Source: Marvania coccoides
Lineage: Eukaryota > Chlorophyta > Trebouxiophyceae > Chlorellales > Chlorellaceae
Direction: 5' to 3'
DNA length: 64,000 nucleotides
NCBI GenBank assembly: GCA_963854735.1
Contig: OY978102.1
Span: forward strand, 1,426,001 to 1,490,000
Each line of letters opens with the position of its first letter. Positions within the stretch are counted from its first letter, which is position 1. The position numbers and the translations under genes were made by a program. The notes beneath the pieces are model-generated. The model saw nothing but the letters and a program-made list of their open reading frames with translations. It was not told the DNA's origin and searched no databases. This document shows, in pieces, positions 51,756 to 61,956 of the stretch.

Positions 51756-53451
51756 TGAAACTTGGAACTTGGAACTTTAAGTTGAAACTTGAACTTGAAT
51801 GGATGCCATTGGAGGGGCGGGGTGGTGGAGCCGCTGGGCGGCTAGTGAAGAAGTCTAAACAAGTGGGGTAGATATGGTCAGCTGCTTAGATAGTAAGGAA
51901 AGTGAAATGGTAGACACGATAGCGAAGTCGTTGCTGCAAGAAGCCGTGCGACGCAAGTTGCGAATTCACCACTTGGTTGCGCATTGGTGGCCGTCGGCCC
52001 AGTTGGGGGCTCCGCACTTGAAGCAAGTCTTGGTGGTCTTGGTTGGAGGCTTGTCGTAATGGTTGTCATTGGTGCGGTCTTCGTTGAAGGGCCGCTGTTG
52101 CGCGTTGTAGTGGTACACGCGCGCATGTTGTGGCAGGCGCCTATCGCCACGCTTGTTGTTGAGGTAGGGGTTGGAAAGGAAAGCATTGATCTCCATGGGG
52201 GTGTAGGAGGCGCCGTGTTCTTCAAACTGAAGGGGGTTACCCTCCAGCTGCGCGAGAAAGCGGAGTGCGCCGTCGAGCGTGATGTCGTATGTAGGGTCGT
52301 CTGCGCGCTTGCCAGCGATGTGGTTGTCTAAAGCCATGTGGTGGGGGCGCAAAAGCTGGAACTTGAATTTCTCGAGTTTGGTGTCGTCGGAGAGCTGTCC
52401 CCCAGCTGTCTCGTAGCGCTGCACCCCGTGGATGAACCTTGTGTAGAAGGCGGTGGTAGACTCCTTGGTGTCTTGGTTGATGGCGCGCAAGGCGTTGGCG
52501 GCGATGTCTTTGGAGTTGACGCTCGCAAACTGCTTGGTGAGGGCGGCGGCAAAGTCTTCGAAGGTGTGAAAGGGGTCGTTGGGGGAGGATTGACTAGACA
52601 CGTTAACGACCCACTCGCGTGCAGGGCCGACAGTGTTACGCACTGCAAAGGCAATCTTTTCCTGGGGACCCAGTTGGCGGGCGTGGAACGCAACTGCGCG
52701 CAGCTCCTTGAGAAAGTCCTCAGCCGTGATAGTGGTGGCTTCTCCAGAGAACTTGGACACCTTGGCTTCTTGTTGGATGAAGGCAGTGGCTTGGGAAGGG
52801 GGTGGGCGCTCGCTGACGGTTTGACGGAGAATGGCGTTCTCGCCGTGGAGGATGCGTAGTTGGTTCGCCAAATCCTCCTGTTGGATGGTGAGTTGGCGTA
52901 AGTGGGCCAATACCTCTGCAACGCTGGGCTGCTCCAATGCAGGCGCTGGTTGGGGGGGCTCCATTGCAAGGGGGGGGTCTTGATGAAAGGTGGGTGGGTG
53001 GATGGGTGTTGTGGGTAGGGCTTGAAGTTGAGTTTAGCCTAGTGTTGAAGTTAAGCCTAGTGTGTTTAGGACTGATAGAAATTGTGCGTACGCGTTTTTT
53101 CTTTTCGATTGGGTGTTCTAGAATATTCTAGATATAGTGAGTGGTCTAGAGGTTGAAGTGTGTCTCTGGCACGGCACAAAACCTTCTACCAGTGTATGAA
53201 AATGTGAATGGGGAGGTGAGCACTTGAATAGCGCCGATATACGTGCTCGTTCAAGGACCTTGATATGATTTTTTTGCAAATGAGTCGAAACCAAGTGTAA
53301 TAGAGGGACTAGTTCTATTAGTATGAGTATTTACAGGACTAATTATGGGAATAATAACTAATACCCCGAGAATGGGGAGGCGCAGTCTTATAAAAGGGAG
53401 GCGCGTGCGAGACGTGTGCCAAGAAAGGGAGAATGCATACGTGGGCTTGTG
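51756..53451 (-). mobile_element. Truncated gag-only LTR retrotransposon, copy A
   Basis: Minus-strand copy of the element at 58936-62250. It keeps the last ~156 bp of the 5' LTR (53296-53451), the primer-binding site, the leader and a full gag. It loses the rest at 51756, where sequence stops matching copy C. The LTR is cut where copy B begins. Confidence 0.85.
51966..52964 (-). CDS. gag: Retrotransposon Gag, copy A
   Basis: 332 aa. An N-terminal heptad-like region (EVLAHLRQLTIQQEDLANQL) precedes a retrotransposon Gag domain (FEDFAAALTKQF ... TTAFYTRFIHGVQRYE). A zinc knuckle follows at the C-terminus (CFKCGAPNWADGHQC), of the CFKCG-x-GHxC type seen in Ty3/Gypsy Gag. A stop comes directly after it, with no protease or reverse transcriptase in any frame. 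Nearly identical to the copy at 60632-61630. Confidence 0.9.
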   Translation of the reverse strand: MEPPQPAPALEQPSVAEVLAHLRQLTIQQEDLANQLRILHGENAILRQTVSERPPPSQATAFIQQEAKVSKFSGEATTITAEDFLKELRAVAFHARQLGPQEKIAFAVRNTVGPAREWVVNVSSQSSPNDPFHTFEDFAAALTKQFASVNSKDIAANALRAINQDTKESTTAFYTRFIHGVQRYETAGGQLSDDTKLEKFKFQLLRPHHMALDNHIAGKRADDPTYDITLDGALRFLAQLEGNPLQFEEHGASYTPMEINAFLSNPYLNNKRGDRRLPQHARVYHYNAQQRPFNEDRTNDNHYDKPPTKTTKTCFKCGAPNWADGHQCATKW

Positions 53452-54479
53452 TGTAGCAGCACAAGCTGCACTCCTTTGTTTCTCCTTACTTTAATCCCAT
53501 CGAATAGCCATCTGCCTTAGCATTCCAAATATGCCTCCACCTCTCTTTGATTCCTATTGCATGGCTATTTATGCCACTTCCCTTTCAGACACAAGCCCAC
53601 GTATGCATTCTCCCTTTCTTGGCACACGTCTCGCACGCGCCTCCCTTTTATAAGACTGCGCCTCCCCATTCTCGGGGTATTAGTTATTATTCCCATAATT
53701 AGTCCTGTAAATACTCATACTAATAGAACTAGTCCCTCTATTACACTTGGTTTCGACTCATTTGCAAAAAAATCATATCAAGGTCCTTGAACGAGCACGT
53801 ATATCGGCGCTATTCAAGTGCTCACCTCCCCATTCACATTTTCATATACTGGTAGAAGGTTTTGTGCCGTGCCAGAGACACACTTCAACCTCTAGACCAC
53901 TCACTATATCTAGAATATTCTAGAACACCCAATCGAAAAGAAAAAACGCGTACGCACAATTTCTATCAGTCCTAAACACACTAGGCTTAACTTCAACACT
54001 AGGCTAAACTCAACTTCAAGCCCTACCCACAACACCCATCCACCCACCCACCTTTCATCAAGACCCCCCCCTTGCAATGGAGCCCCCCCAACCAGCGCCT
54101 GCATTGGAGCAGCCCAGCGTTGCAGAGGTATTGGCCCACTTACGCCAACTCACCATCCAACAGGAGGATTTGGCGAACCAACTACGCATCCTCCACGGCG
54201 AGAACGCCATTCTCCGTCAAACCGTCAGCGAGCGCCCACCCCCTTCCCAAGCCACTGCCTTCATCCAACAAGAAGCCAAGGTGTCCAAGTTCTCTGGAGA
54301 AGCCACCACTATCACGGCTGAGGACTTTCTCAAGGAGCTGCGCGCAGTTGCGTTCCACGCCCGCCAACTGGGTCCCCAGGAAAAGATTGCCTTTGCAGTG
54401 CGTAACACTGTCGGCCCTGCACGCGAGTGGGTCGTTAACGTGTCTAATAAATCCTCCCCCAACGACCCCTTTCACACCT
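52562..54479. repeat. Large palindrome of two head-to-head retrotransposon copies
   Basis: Left arm 52562-53451 is the reverse complement of right arm 53589-54479 (about 890 bp each), with a 137-bp loop made of the first part of the copy B LTR. The arms share private bases (GGGAATAATAAC, GAGAATGGGG) that differ from copy C (GGCAATAATAAC, GAGAATGGAG). Confidence 0.85.
53452..54479 (+). mobile_element. Truncated gag-only LTR retrotransposon, copy B
   Basis: Begins with a complete 294-bp LTR (53452-53745, TGTAGCAGC...ATTACA) in plus orientation, then the primer-binding site (TGGTTTCGACTCATTTGC, from 53748), leader and the first ~400 bp of gag. Breaks off at 54479, where the ~350-bp dispersed repeat starts. 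Confidence 0.85.
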
Positions 54480-54487
54480 CTACATAG
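54077..54487 (+). pseudogene. gag: Truncated Gag, copy B
   Basis: Matches the first ~134 residues of the other two Gag copies, with a two-residue difference (NK for SQ) near the break. It then runs into foreign sequence and stops, so the Gag core and zinc knuckle are missing. Confidence 0.85.
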
Positions 54488-54842
54488 GACTCGGCCCTCT
54501 CTCCGAAAGGTTTAGGGGGGTTTAGGAGTCGAAATTTTGGTCGTTTCCAGCAAACGAACACAGTTTTGAGATCGCGTTGATGCATACATTCCAAATATGC
54601 AGCCAGTAAATACTGGTTCATTTTTTTTGTCTCACCCATCCCGCGAATGATGCCAACTCTGAGCATCGCCAAGGCGGGGACAAATTTGACGATGTTTTCA
54701 CATTAAACCTGCGTAATACTTGTAAACGTTTAAACACAGTTAATCAACTGTGCCTTCAAGCAAAAAGTTAATCAAATGTGCCTCCACCTGACAACCGGCA
54801 TCTTTTCAGGCGAGGCGCCGCAGCGCCTGCATTGTGGGCGGG
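54480..54842 (-). repeat. ~350-bp dispersed repeat, copy 2
   Basis: Reverse-oriented copy of 47120-47462, starting ACATAGGACTCGGCCC directly at the break of copy B and ending near CGCCTGCATTGTGGGCGGG. Confidence 0.75.
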
Positions 54843-54999
54843 ACAGCCCTCGCGGGCGATGGGTATGGCCGTGGGCGAGCGAGCGTTGCCCCGCAGGCGT
54901 CTCCCGGGCCGCGGGATGCCTTAGAGTGGAGGGGCTGGCGGCGGGGGGGGGGGCTCTGCCCAGATGCCTCCCAGGCCGCTGGAGGTATGTCGCCGAGCC

Positions 55000-55440
55000 G
55001 CTGTCGCTCCCCGGCCCTCGTACTCGCCCATACCAAGGTAATGCACCACTTGGGTCCGTCGGATTTGCGCAGGAGGGCGAGGCGCAGGCCCCTCCAGCTC
55101 CCAGTTTTCCCCGCCCCCCCCAAGGAGGACTCCCCTTGCTGGGGGCTCGACGGCGGTGCGCGGCTTGGGCCGACGGGCCGCGGGCGGTGGCCACGCGCGT
55201 CGCGGGCCGGCCTGCAGCCGTAGATGGGGGTGAAGCTTGGCGCTGGGGGGTGGTGAGGGCTGTGGAGTGCGCGGCGGGAGTGGTGCTGCCCAGATGGCTC
55301 CCGGACCCGCTGGCCGGGCGTTTGCGCGGCCCCGCGGCGTGGCTGCCCCCCAAATGGTCTCACCTAGGTAATGCGCGGCAGCGGCCGGTGAGAATATACG
55401 TTGCGCGGGTGTGGCAGGCCACTGGCTGCCCCCCTTTGTT
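55000..55440 (+). repeat. GC-rich dispersed repeat, ~440 bp, copy 2
   Basis: Same orientation as 39590-40031. The 160 bp to its left are also GC-rich but not shared. The block contains GGTAATGCACCACTTGGGTC and CCTGCAGCCG as landmarks. Confidence 0.75.
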
Positions 55441-55591
55441 GAGCTGAAAAAACACAAGGGCTGAGCACGCATTTTTTAGTGTGACTTCATTTGTTCGCGG
55501 CGTTTAGCATTAAAACGGGATGCCCCACTCGTGCACCACTTCCTTCTGGTGGCAGGAACATGCGCTCCTGACGATCGACTCGACTTGATCG

Positions 55592-55740
55592 CATCTATTA
55601 TAACTGCCAGCTAGGCCATTTTTGGCCGATCCCAGCGAGGCGCGCAAAAAATGGCTCCTCCTGTTGCGAATTATGCATGTAAATTCAATTATCATGGCTC
55701 AAAACATTCTTCAGAACAATATCTATCTATGATGAGGCAT
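55592..55740 (-). repeat. ~140-bp dispersed repeat, copy c (reverse)
   Basis: Reverse complement of 42665-42830, including the CCTCATCAT(A/T)...GATAT left end. Confidence 0.8.
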
Positions 55741-55804
55741 GCCACGTGATACCTCATACATGAGAAAATATTTTTGGATTTTTAACGACCACACCCGCCC
55801 GCGT

Positions 55805-55854
55805 TGTAATGTTATGTACGTGTCCTAACATAGTGTATGTACATAACGCATTAC
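55805..55854. other. Inverted repeat / possible hairpin
   Basis: TGTAATGTTATGTAC (55805-55819) pairs with GTACATAACGCATTACA (about 55838-55854) around a ~19-base loop, with a one- or two-base bulge. It could be a terminator-like or miniature-element hairpin; no role shown. Confidence 0.5.
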
Positions 55855-56185
55855 AGTTAAGTATAGCATTTACATAAGCAGTTGTCAGCCCCGCCCCCTG
55901 TGTGTCTCTTTGTTTTCGTAAAACAAGAAGAGCTTACATATCATCGAGTTAAGTACTAAGTTTAGTAGTAGTAACCGCGGGAAAAAAGAAAAGGCGACGT
56001 TGGCCTATTAACAACAAGCACGGCAAAGATAAATAGAATAAAAGAAAATGCACAAATTGATGAATATGCACGTGAAGCCAAAAAAAGAAACACCTCCTAA
56101 TATATTAATATCAATGCAATGCAATATCGTCCTGCTTCAATTTGCGATCAAAAGCTGGATTGCAGAACAAAACCACGCTCACCAG
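55855..56185. other. Intergenic downstream of the PLA2-like gene
   Basis: AT-rich 3' flank of the minus-strand gene; nothing else recognised. Confidence 0.4.
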
Positions 56186-57489
56186 CTAAGGGTCCATGAT
56201 CTGAAAAACAGAACCGCCACCAGAAGAGAAACGAGGTTTGGCATTTTGCTTGACAGGGACAACAAGATTGGCCCCCAGGCGCTTGTTATAGCAATTAAGG
56301 TTCTTGAAGACCCAGCCACTACCAGTCCGTGTTGCCACCCAGTAGGAACGGTCTGCCCACTCTGCGGATTCAAGCACCACAGCAGAGTTGCAGTCGCTGG
56401 GGGATGACAGGTAGGCTTTGCACCGCCCCCTGCCTTGAACCATAATTTTATAAGCACCAGGCGCGTATTTCGCGGGGGTAAAGATCCACCTTTGCCCGGT
56501 TGCTGCAGACAGCGCATCGTTCAGGATGACACCAGTGGTGGAGCAACTTCTGAGGTTTGCAGTCAGTGCGTAGCCACCAATTTTAATTTGTTTGGGCCCA
56601 CCGGTGAGGCTAAACGCAGGCGTAGGCAGAGGGCGGGGGCGGGGGCGGGGAGGTATAACTGCAGCCGGGGGCATACAAACATACAAATTATAATGGTAAT
56701 TTTTAAAATTTGCAATGATGGGATTAACTTCAATCAACAGCGTCAATTGTATATACAGAATTATGCTTACCGTTCACCAGGGAGCACGGCTTCGGTTTTT
56801 TCTGGGCTGGAATGATGCATTTCCCAGCCTGCAGTGACCCCTCATACCTCGTTGACATAACATGGTTTATCGCTTTTGCTGCCATAACCTTTGAAGTTTC
56901 AAAACACCAGATGGCGTACCAGCTGCATTTAGATTCCCGGGCCACTACGCCCCGAGCATAGTCACGTAGCGACTTTTCACAATGGCACGCAGAGGCTCCG
57001 TAGGGCTTGACATTCTCTGGAAGGGGAACAAATGATAGTTAGTTAATTGAATCTCTAGATATTTTACTGGTTATCACCAGTATGTGTGTATTTGCATTGG
57101 AACGTACTTTTGTCCTTGGCATCAACTGAGGCTAAACAGCAGTCATGGTTGTAGCACGCTCGATCCAGGTCGTCTTTGCCTGCGGGATTCACCAGATTGC
57201 AGTTGTACCCACAGTTGTATCCGTATATCGGAACACATTGGCCAGTTATGCTGTCTGTAGTAGCTTTCAATGCGTCAATCAACCCAGATACGATGTCTTG
57301 AAGAGCGTTCCGGGATTCTGGTCCGACCGTTGCACCATGAAAAACCCTGCATAATAAACATGTAATTTGGTCTATGCGGGAACCCCAATCGGGGCAGGAT
57401 TTTTTGGCAGTAAGATCCACGAGTTCTTACGTGACATTAGACCCCACAGCCCCTGCGATAAGAACCGCACAACAGAAAACTCGAAACAT
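56186..57489 (-). CDS. Secreted phospholipase A2-like protein with Pro/Arg linker and C-terminal accessory domain
   Basis: Four exons (57431-57489, 57108-57346, 56771-57016, 56186-56658) total 339 codons, 338 aa. Exon 1 is a signal peptide (MFRVFCCAVLIAGAVGSNVT). Exon 2 has the PLA2-like core: YGYNCGYNCN, then DDLDRACYNHDCCLASVD, where CxxHDxC is the His-Asp catalytic helix. The loop before it (CGYNC) is shorter than the usual YxGxG calcium loop, so activity needs checking. Exon 3 is Cys-rich (CHCEKSLRDYARG ... CSWYAIWCF), as in the later PLA2 helices. Exon 4 starts with an Arg-Pro linker (PPRPRPRPLP), then ~130 residues (RSCSTTGVILNDALSAATGQ, CKAYLSSPSDCNSAVVL) that resemble the subtilase C-terminal domain. 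Function: probable extracellular lipid hydrolysis. Confidence 0.75.
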
Positions 57490-57602
57490 ATGAGACATCA
57501 CACGTATTTTGAATACGAGCGAACAAAAATGGAGAGAGTATGGAATATAAATATAATGAAATATAAATATAAATGGAATCTCTAAATATAAATGGAATAT
57601 AA
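57490..57602. other. Short AT-rich repeat stretch
   Basis: Repeated AAATATAAATGGAAT-type units (about 57544-57612) upstream of the PLA2-like gene. Confidence 0.6.
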
Positions 57603-57722
57603 ATGGAATATCTCTGCGGCAAAGCTCCAGGCCCAGAAGCGCTATTCAAGGTCTTCAACGGGTCCTGCTACGCTGACCTCCACGCCATGAGCGGCGTTGC
57701 GATCGTGCGTTTCCAAGACAAG
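57603..57722 (+). mobile_element. Fragment of a LINE reverse transcriptase
   Basis: Encodes GKAPGPEALFKVFNGSCYAD, the KAPGPD motif region at the start of LINE reverse-transcriptase domains. It is only ~40 codons long and directly adjoins the tandem duplication. Confidence 0.5.
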
Positions 57723-58566
57723 CTAGGGGCGTTTTACCTACCCACCGGGAATCGTTTAGGGTCATTTAAGGTTTACATTTTTTGCGCCCCAGACACTAAT
57801 AAACATGTATTTGGAACTGTCAGCACAAGACGCATCCAATGGTATCCTCACCAGGAACAACAGAGAAGTTCACCAGGGTCAAATCCTGAATGAAAGGCAG
57901 TATTTCTAGTTTCCAAACGATAAATTCATTGTTAAGAAGAATGAATCTCTGTTAATATGATATCCATAATCTACATACGAAAATACAGCATGTGAGAGCC
58001 TCAGTTGGGTGTAAAAAAAATGTGGTGGGGAGTTGGAAGAAAGAAAATGTCACTTTCTTCTACGCACATTCCGCCCCAGTTGCATTATTTTTTGAGGCCG
58101 GCGCCCTCTGGGTTGGCTTCGCCAGTCCGCTGGTCGAATTTCCCCCTAGGGGCGTTTTACCTACCCACCGGGAATCGTTTAGGGTCATTTAAGGTTTACA
58201 TTTTTTGCGCCCCAGACACTAATAAACATGTATTTGGAACCGTCAGCACAAGACGCATCCAATGGTATCCTCACCAGGAACAACAGAGAAGTTCACCAAG
58301 GTCAAATCCTGAATGAAAGGCAGTATTTCTAGTTTCCAAACGATAAATTCATTGTTAAGAAGAATGAATCTCTGTTAATATGATATCCATAATCTACATA
58401 CGAAAATACAGCATGTGAGAGCCTCAGTTGGGTGTAAAAAAAATGTGGTAGGGAGTTGGAAGAAAGAAAATGTCACTTTCTTCTACGCACATTCCGCCCC
58501 AGTTGCATTATTTTTTGAGGCCGGCGCCCTCCGGGTGGGCTGCGCCAGTCCGCTGGTCGAATTTCC
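57723..58566 (+). repeat. 423-bp tandem duplication (two copies)
   Basis: The copy from 57723 recurs from 58146 with a period of 423 bp and only scattered single-base changes (for example AACTGTC/AACCGTC, CACCAGGG/CACCAAGG). Both contain GTTTACATTTTTTGCGCCCC. A degenerate third piece (GGTGGAAGAAAGGATGTCTT ... TTATTATTTTTTGAGGC) is at about 58745-58830. Confidence 0.9.
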
Positions 58567-58930
58567 GCCGGCAAAAGCGTGGTTGCCTGGCGCGCAGAGG
58601 AGTACACACATTGCATTTTGTGCGTGCCCCCAAATGTGTGTACTGAGGTGGCGGCCTGGGTATGGGGAACCACCCCCACGCGAAGGCACCATTGGCATGC
58701 CGAGGACGAGGCCGAGGGCGCGGCGGGCGCAGGCTGGAGCGAAAAGAAAGTGGTGGGTGGGTGGAAGAAAGGATGTCTTCCTTTCCACCCCCCCAGCTCC
58801 GCACCCAGTTTATTATTTTTTGAGGCTTTAGGTTAAAAGCTTACAAGTAATTCTGCAGCTCTCAAATCAAATAAAATACCGCATAGCCTATCTTTTACAG
58901 CATCTACATTTTTAAAACTTAATTCAGTGT
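58567..58930. other. Intergenic, degenerate repeat
   Basis: Holds the degenerate third piece of the tandem repeat and a GC-rich stretch (58560-58740) without a recognisable domain. Confidence 0.4.
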
Positions 58931-58935
58931 ACATC
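58931..58935 (+). repeat. Target-site duplication, left
   Basis: ACATC directly before the LTR; the same five bases follow the right LTR at 62251-62255. Confidence 0.85.
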
Positions 58936-59229
58936 TGTAATAGAGGGACTAGTTCTATTAGTATGAGTATTTACAGGACTAATTATGGCAATAATAACTA
59001 ATACCCCGAGAATGGAGAGGCGCAGTCTTATAAAAGGGAGGCGCGTGCGAGACGTGTGCCAAGAAAGGGAGAATGCATACGTGGGCTTGTGTCTGAAAGG
59101 GAAGTGGCATAAATAGCCATGCAATAGGAATCAAAGAGAGGTGGAGGCATATTTGGAATGCTAAGTCAGATGGCTATTCGATGGGATTAAAGTAAGGAGA
59201 AACAAAGGAGTGCAGCTTGTGCTGCTACA
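58936..59229 (-). repeat. 3' LTR of copy C
   Basis: 294 bp; by eye identical to 61957-62250. TATAAAAG on the plus strand near 59030 reads CTTTTATA in element orientation. Confidence 0.92.
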
Positions 59230-59969
59230 ACTTTCCTCCCTCCTAAAGAGCTACGTCCTCTTTGAAGGCACGAGCATAGAAACGTAATGAAACATTTCAA
59301 TTGAAAATGCGAGTGGTTGTTCGCTAGGGAGCGTAGATGGATGGGAATAAGTTGAATAATGCAAAAGTCAAAGCGAATTTTCCTAGAGTGATGTGATACA
59401 TATTAATGTCACATAGAAGTGCTTGGCGGGGTCTTGATATTGTGTTTTGGTCTTGGTCTTAAGATGTTATTGTGTAGACTTGGCAGAGGACGACAGGGAG
59501 GACCTAGAACGTCTTGGTCTAGTAATTCGCGTGGTAAGCATTGAAGGCATTGGGTAGGACCCATGATGGAATCGTTGATGAATCTTGTAACTTGGGAGGC
59601 GCGGAGGTGGAATGGTAGCGGCAAGTGGCGTGGTGCTACGACAGAGGTGAAGGGGTGTCAGCTGGCTAAAATGCCGTGGCAACGCCCTTTTACTCTTTCA
59701 AGCAGGCACAATAAGCTATAGATCTTGATGATGTCAATTGGGAGCAGGGCTTGCATGGTGCAAATCAGTTCTTGGTCTTGGCGATGCCCGTTCTCCCTTT
59801 AGAATCGGAGGCGGTGGAGGAGAATGCAAGGTGGGTATCACTGGGGCCCAAGGGTGACACGTAGGTAGGGAAGGTCCATGTTGGCAACGGTGTGGTCATG
59901 AGTTTGGTCTCAGAGAAAAATGTCGATGAAATTTGATTGCGGTGAGAAGGAAGATAAACGTGAGCTTGG

Positions 59970-60135
59970 TCTTAATGGACGGCTTCGATGGCACCGTGAT
60001 ATCCGGGCATGCTGAAGGGCGGCGTTAAGCTTCGATGGCTCCATTAAGTGGCCACCTATGGGCATGCTGAAGAGTGAGGCTCGCGTCTTCGATGGCTCCG
60101 TGATTTCTGGGCATGCTGAAGGGTGGTCTGTAATA
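59970..60135 (+). repeat. ~60-bp tandem repeat inside copy C
   Basis: Three degenerate units each containing CTTCGATGG(C)...(G)GGCATGCTGAAG. It lies in the non-coding stretch between gag and the 3' LTR. Confidence 0.8.
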
Positions 60136-60631
60136 AAGGTGGTGGAGTCTAGGTAGGGCGGATGTGGAGAGGTGTGGTTTTCTTGGCCTTGGCGGCAGGG
60201 GATCAAGCTGCGGCGCGGGCTACTAGCGCGATTGTTGCGCATTCTCGTTGGTAGAGATGGTCTCGCTGATGGAGGATGCCATGCAGGGCTTGTCTGCTGG
60301 TAAATACGCTCGTCGACTTGGCCCTAAGAGCGGCCATGTGTGGCAAATGCGCAAGGATGTTTGTAGGTTGGTCTTTCATGTGCCCTTGGTGGTGACTCCA
60401 TGGGCACAAGTCGTGAAACTTGAAGAAGATGAAACTTGGAACTTGGAACTTTAAGTTGAAACTTGAACTTGAATGGATGCCATTGGAGGGGCGGGGTGGT
60501 GGAGCCGCTAGTGAAGAAGTCTAAACAAGTAGGGTAGATATGGTCAGCTGCTTAGATAGTAAGCAAAGTGAAATGGTAGACACGATAGCAAAGTCGTTGC
60601 TGCAAGAAGCCGTGCGACGCAAGTTGCTAAT

Positions 60632-61630
60632 TCACCACTTGGTTGCGCATTGGTGGCCGTCGGCCCAGTTGGGGGCTCCGCACTTGAAGCAAGTCTTGGT
60701 GGTCTTGGTTGGGGGCTTGTCGTCATGGTTGTCATTGGTGCGGTCTTCGTTGAAGGACCGCTGTTGCGCGTTGTAGTGGTACACGCGCGCATGTTGTGGC
60801 AGGCGCCTATCGCCACGCTTGTTGTTGAGGTAGGGGTTGGAAAGGAAAGCATTGATCTCCATGGGGGTGTAGGAGGCGCCGTGTTCTTCAAACTGAAGGG
60901 GGTTACCCTCCAGCTGCGCGAGAAAGCGGAGTGCGCCGTCGAGCGTGATGTCGTACGTAGGGTCGTCTGCGCGCTTGCCAGCGATGTGGTTGTCTAAAGC
61001 CATGTGGTGGGGGCGCAAAAGCTGGAACTTGAATTTCTCGAGTTTGGTGTCGTCGGAGAGCTGTCCCCCAGCTGTCTCGTAGCGCTGCACCCCGTGGATA
61101 AACCTTGTGTAGAAGGCGGTGGTAGACTCCTTGGTGTCTTGGTTGATGGCGCGCAAGGCGTTGGCGGCGATGTCTTTGGAGTTGACGCTCGCAAATTGCT
61201 TGGTGAGGGCGGCAGCAAAGTCTTCAAAGGTGTGGAAGGGGTCGTTGGGGGAGGATTGACTAGACACGTTAACGACCCACTCGCGTGCAGGGCCGACAGT
61301 GTTGCGCACTGCAAAGGCGATCTTCTCCTGGGGACCCAGTTGGCGAGCGTGGAACGCAACTGCGCGCAGCTCCTTGAGAAAGTCCTCAGCCGTGATAGTG
61401 GTGGCTTCTCCAGAGAACTTGGACACCTTGGCTTCTTGTTGGATGAAGGCAGTGGCTTGGGAAGGGGGTGGGCGCTCGCTGACGGTTTGACGGAGAATGG
61501 CGTTCTCGCCGTGGAGGATGCGTAGTTGGTTCGCCAAATCCTCCTGTTGGATGGTGAGTTGGCGTAAGTGGGCCAATACCTCTGCAACGCTGGGCTGCTC
61601 CAATGCAGGCGCTGGTTGAGGGGGCTCCAT
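60632..61630 (-). CDS. gag: Retrotransposon Gag, copy C
   Basis: 332 aa, intact. It has the same layout as copy A: coiled-coil-like N-terminus, Gag domain (FEDFAAALTKQF; RFIHGVQRYETAGG) and CFKCGAPNWADGHQC zinc knuckle ending CATKW. Only a few residues differ from copy A near the C-terminus (QRSFNEDRTNDNHDD against QRPFNEDRTNDNHYD). Downstream 1.4 kb has no protease, reverse transcriptase or integrase in any frame. Confidence 0.92.
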   Translation of the reverse strand: MEPPQPAPALEQPSVAEVLAHLRQLTIQQEDLANQLRILHGENAILRQTVSERPPPSQATAFIQQEAKVSKFSGEATTITAEDFLKELRAVAFHARQLGPQEKIAFAVRNTVGPAREWVVNVSSQSSPNDPFHTFEDFAAALTKQFASVNSKDIAANALRAINQDTKESTTAFYTRFIHGVQRYETAGGQLSDDTKLEKFKFQLLRPHHMALDNHIAGKRADDPTYDITLDGALRFLAQLEGNPLQFEEHGASYTPMEINAFLSNPYLNNKRGDRRLPQHARVYHYNAQQRSFNEDRTNDNHDDKPPTKTTKTCFKCGAPNWADGHQCATKW

Positions 61631-61936
61631 TGCAGGGGGGGGTCTTGATGAAAGGTGGGTGGGTGGATGGGTGTTGTGGGTAGGGCTTGAAGTTGAGTTT
61701 AGCCTCGTGTTGAAGTTAAGCCTAGTGTGTTTAGGACTGATAGAAATTGTGCGTACGCGTTTTTTCTTTTCGATTGGGTGTTCTAGAATATTCTAGATAT
61801 AGTGGTCTAGAGGTTGAAGTGTGTCTCTGGCACGGCACAAAACCTTCTACCAGTGTATGAAAATATGAATGGGGAGGTGAGCACTTGAACAGCGCCGATA
61901 TACGTGCTCGTTCAAGGACCTTGATATGATTTTTTT

Positions 61937-61954
61937 GCAAATGAGTCGAAACCA
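61937..61954 (-). other. Primer-binding site of copy C
   Basis: Minus strand TGGTTTCGACTCATTTGC, two bases inside the 5' LTR. It starts with TGG, the complement of the tRNA CCA end. The tRNA type is not identified. Confidence 0.7.
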
Positions 61955-61956
61955 AG

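Noticed and set aside
54772..55472. Long ORFs on both strands in the GC-rich repeat
   Set aside because: Open on both strands because of GC content; frames are not kept between the two repeat copies.
59230..60540. Hidden pol genes in the retrotransposon
   Set aside because: Read on the minus strand in three frames; stops are frequent, tandem repeats fill part of it, and no RT or integrase motif is seen.
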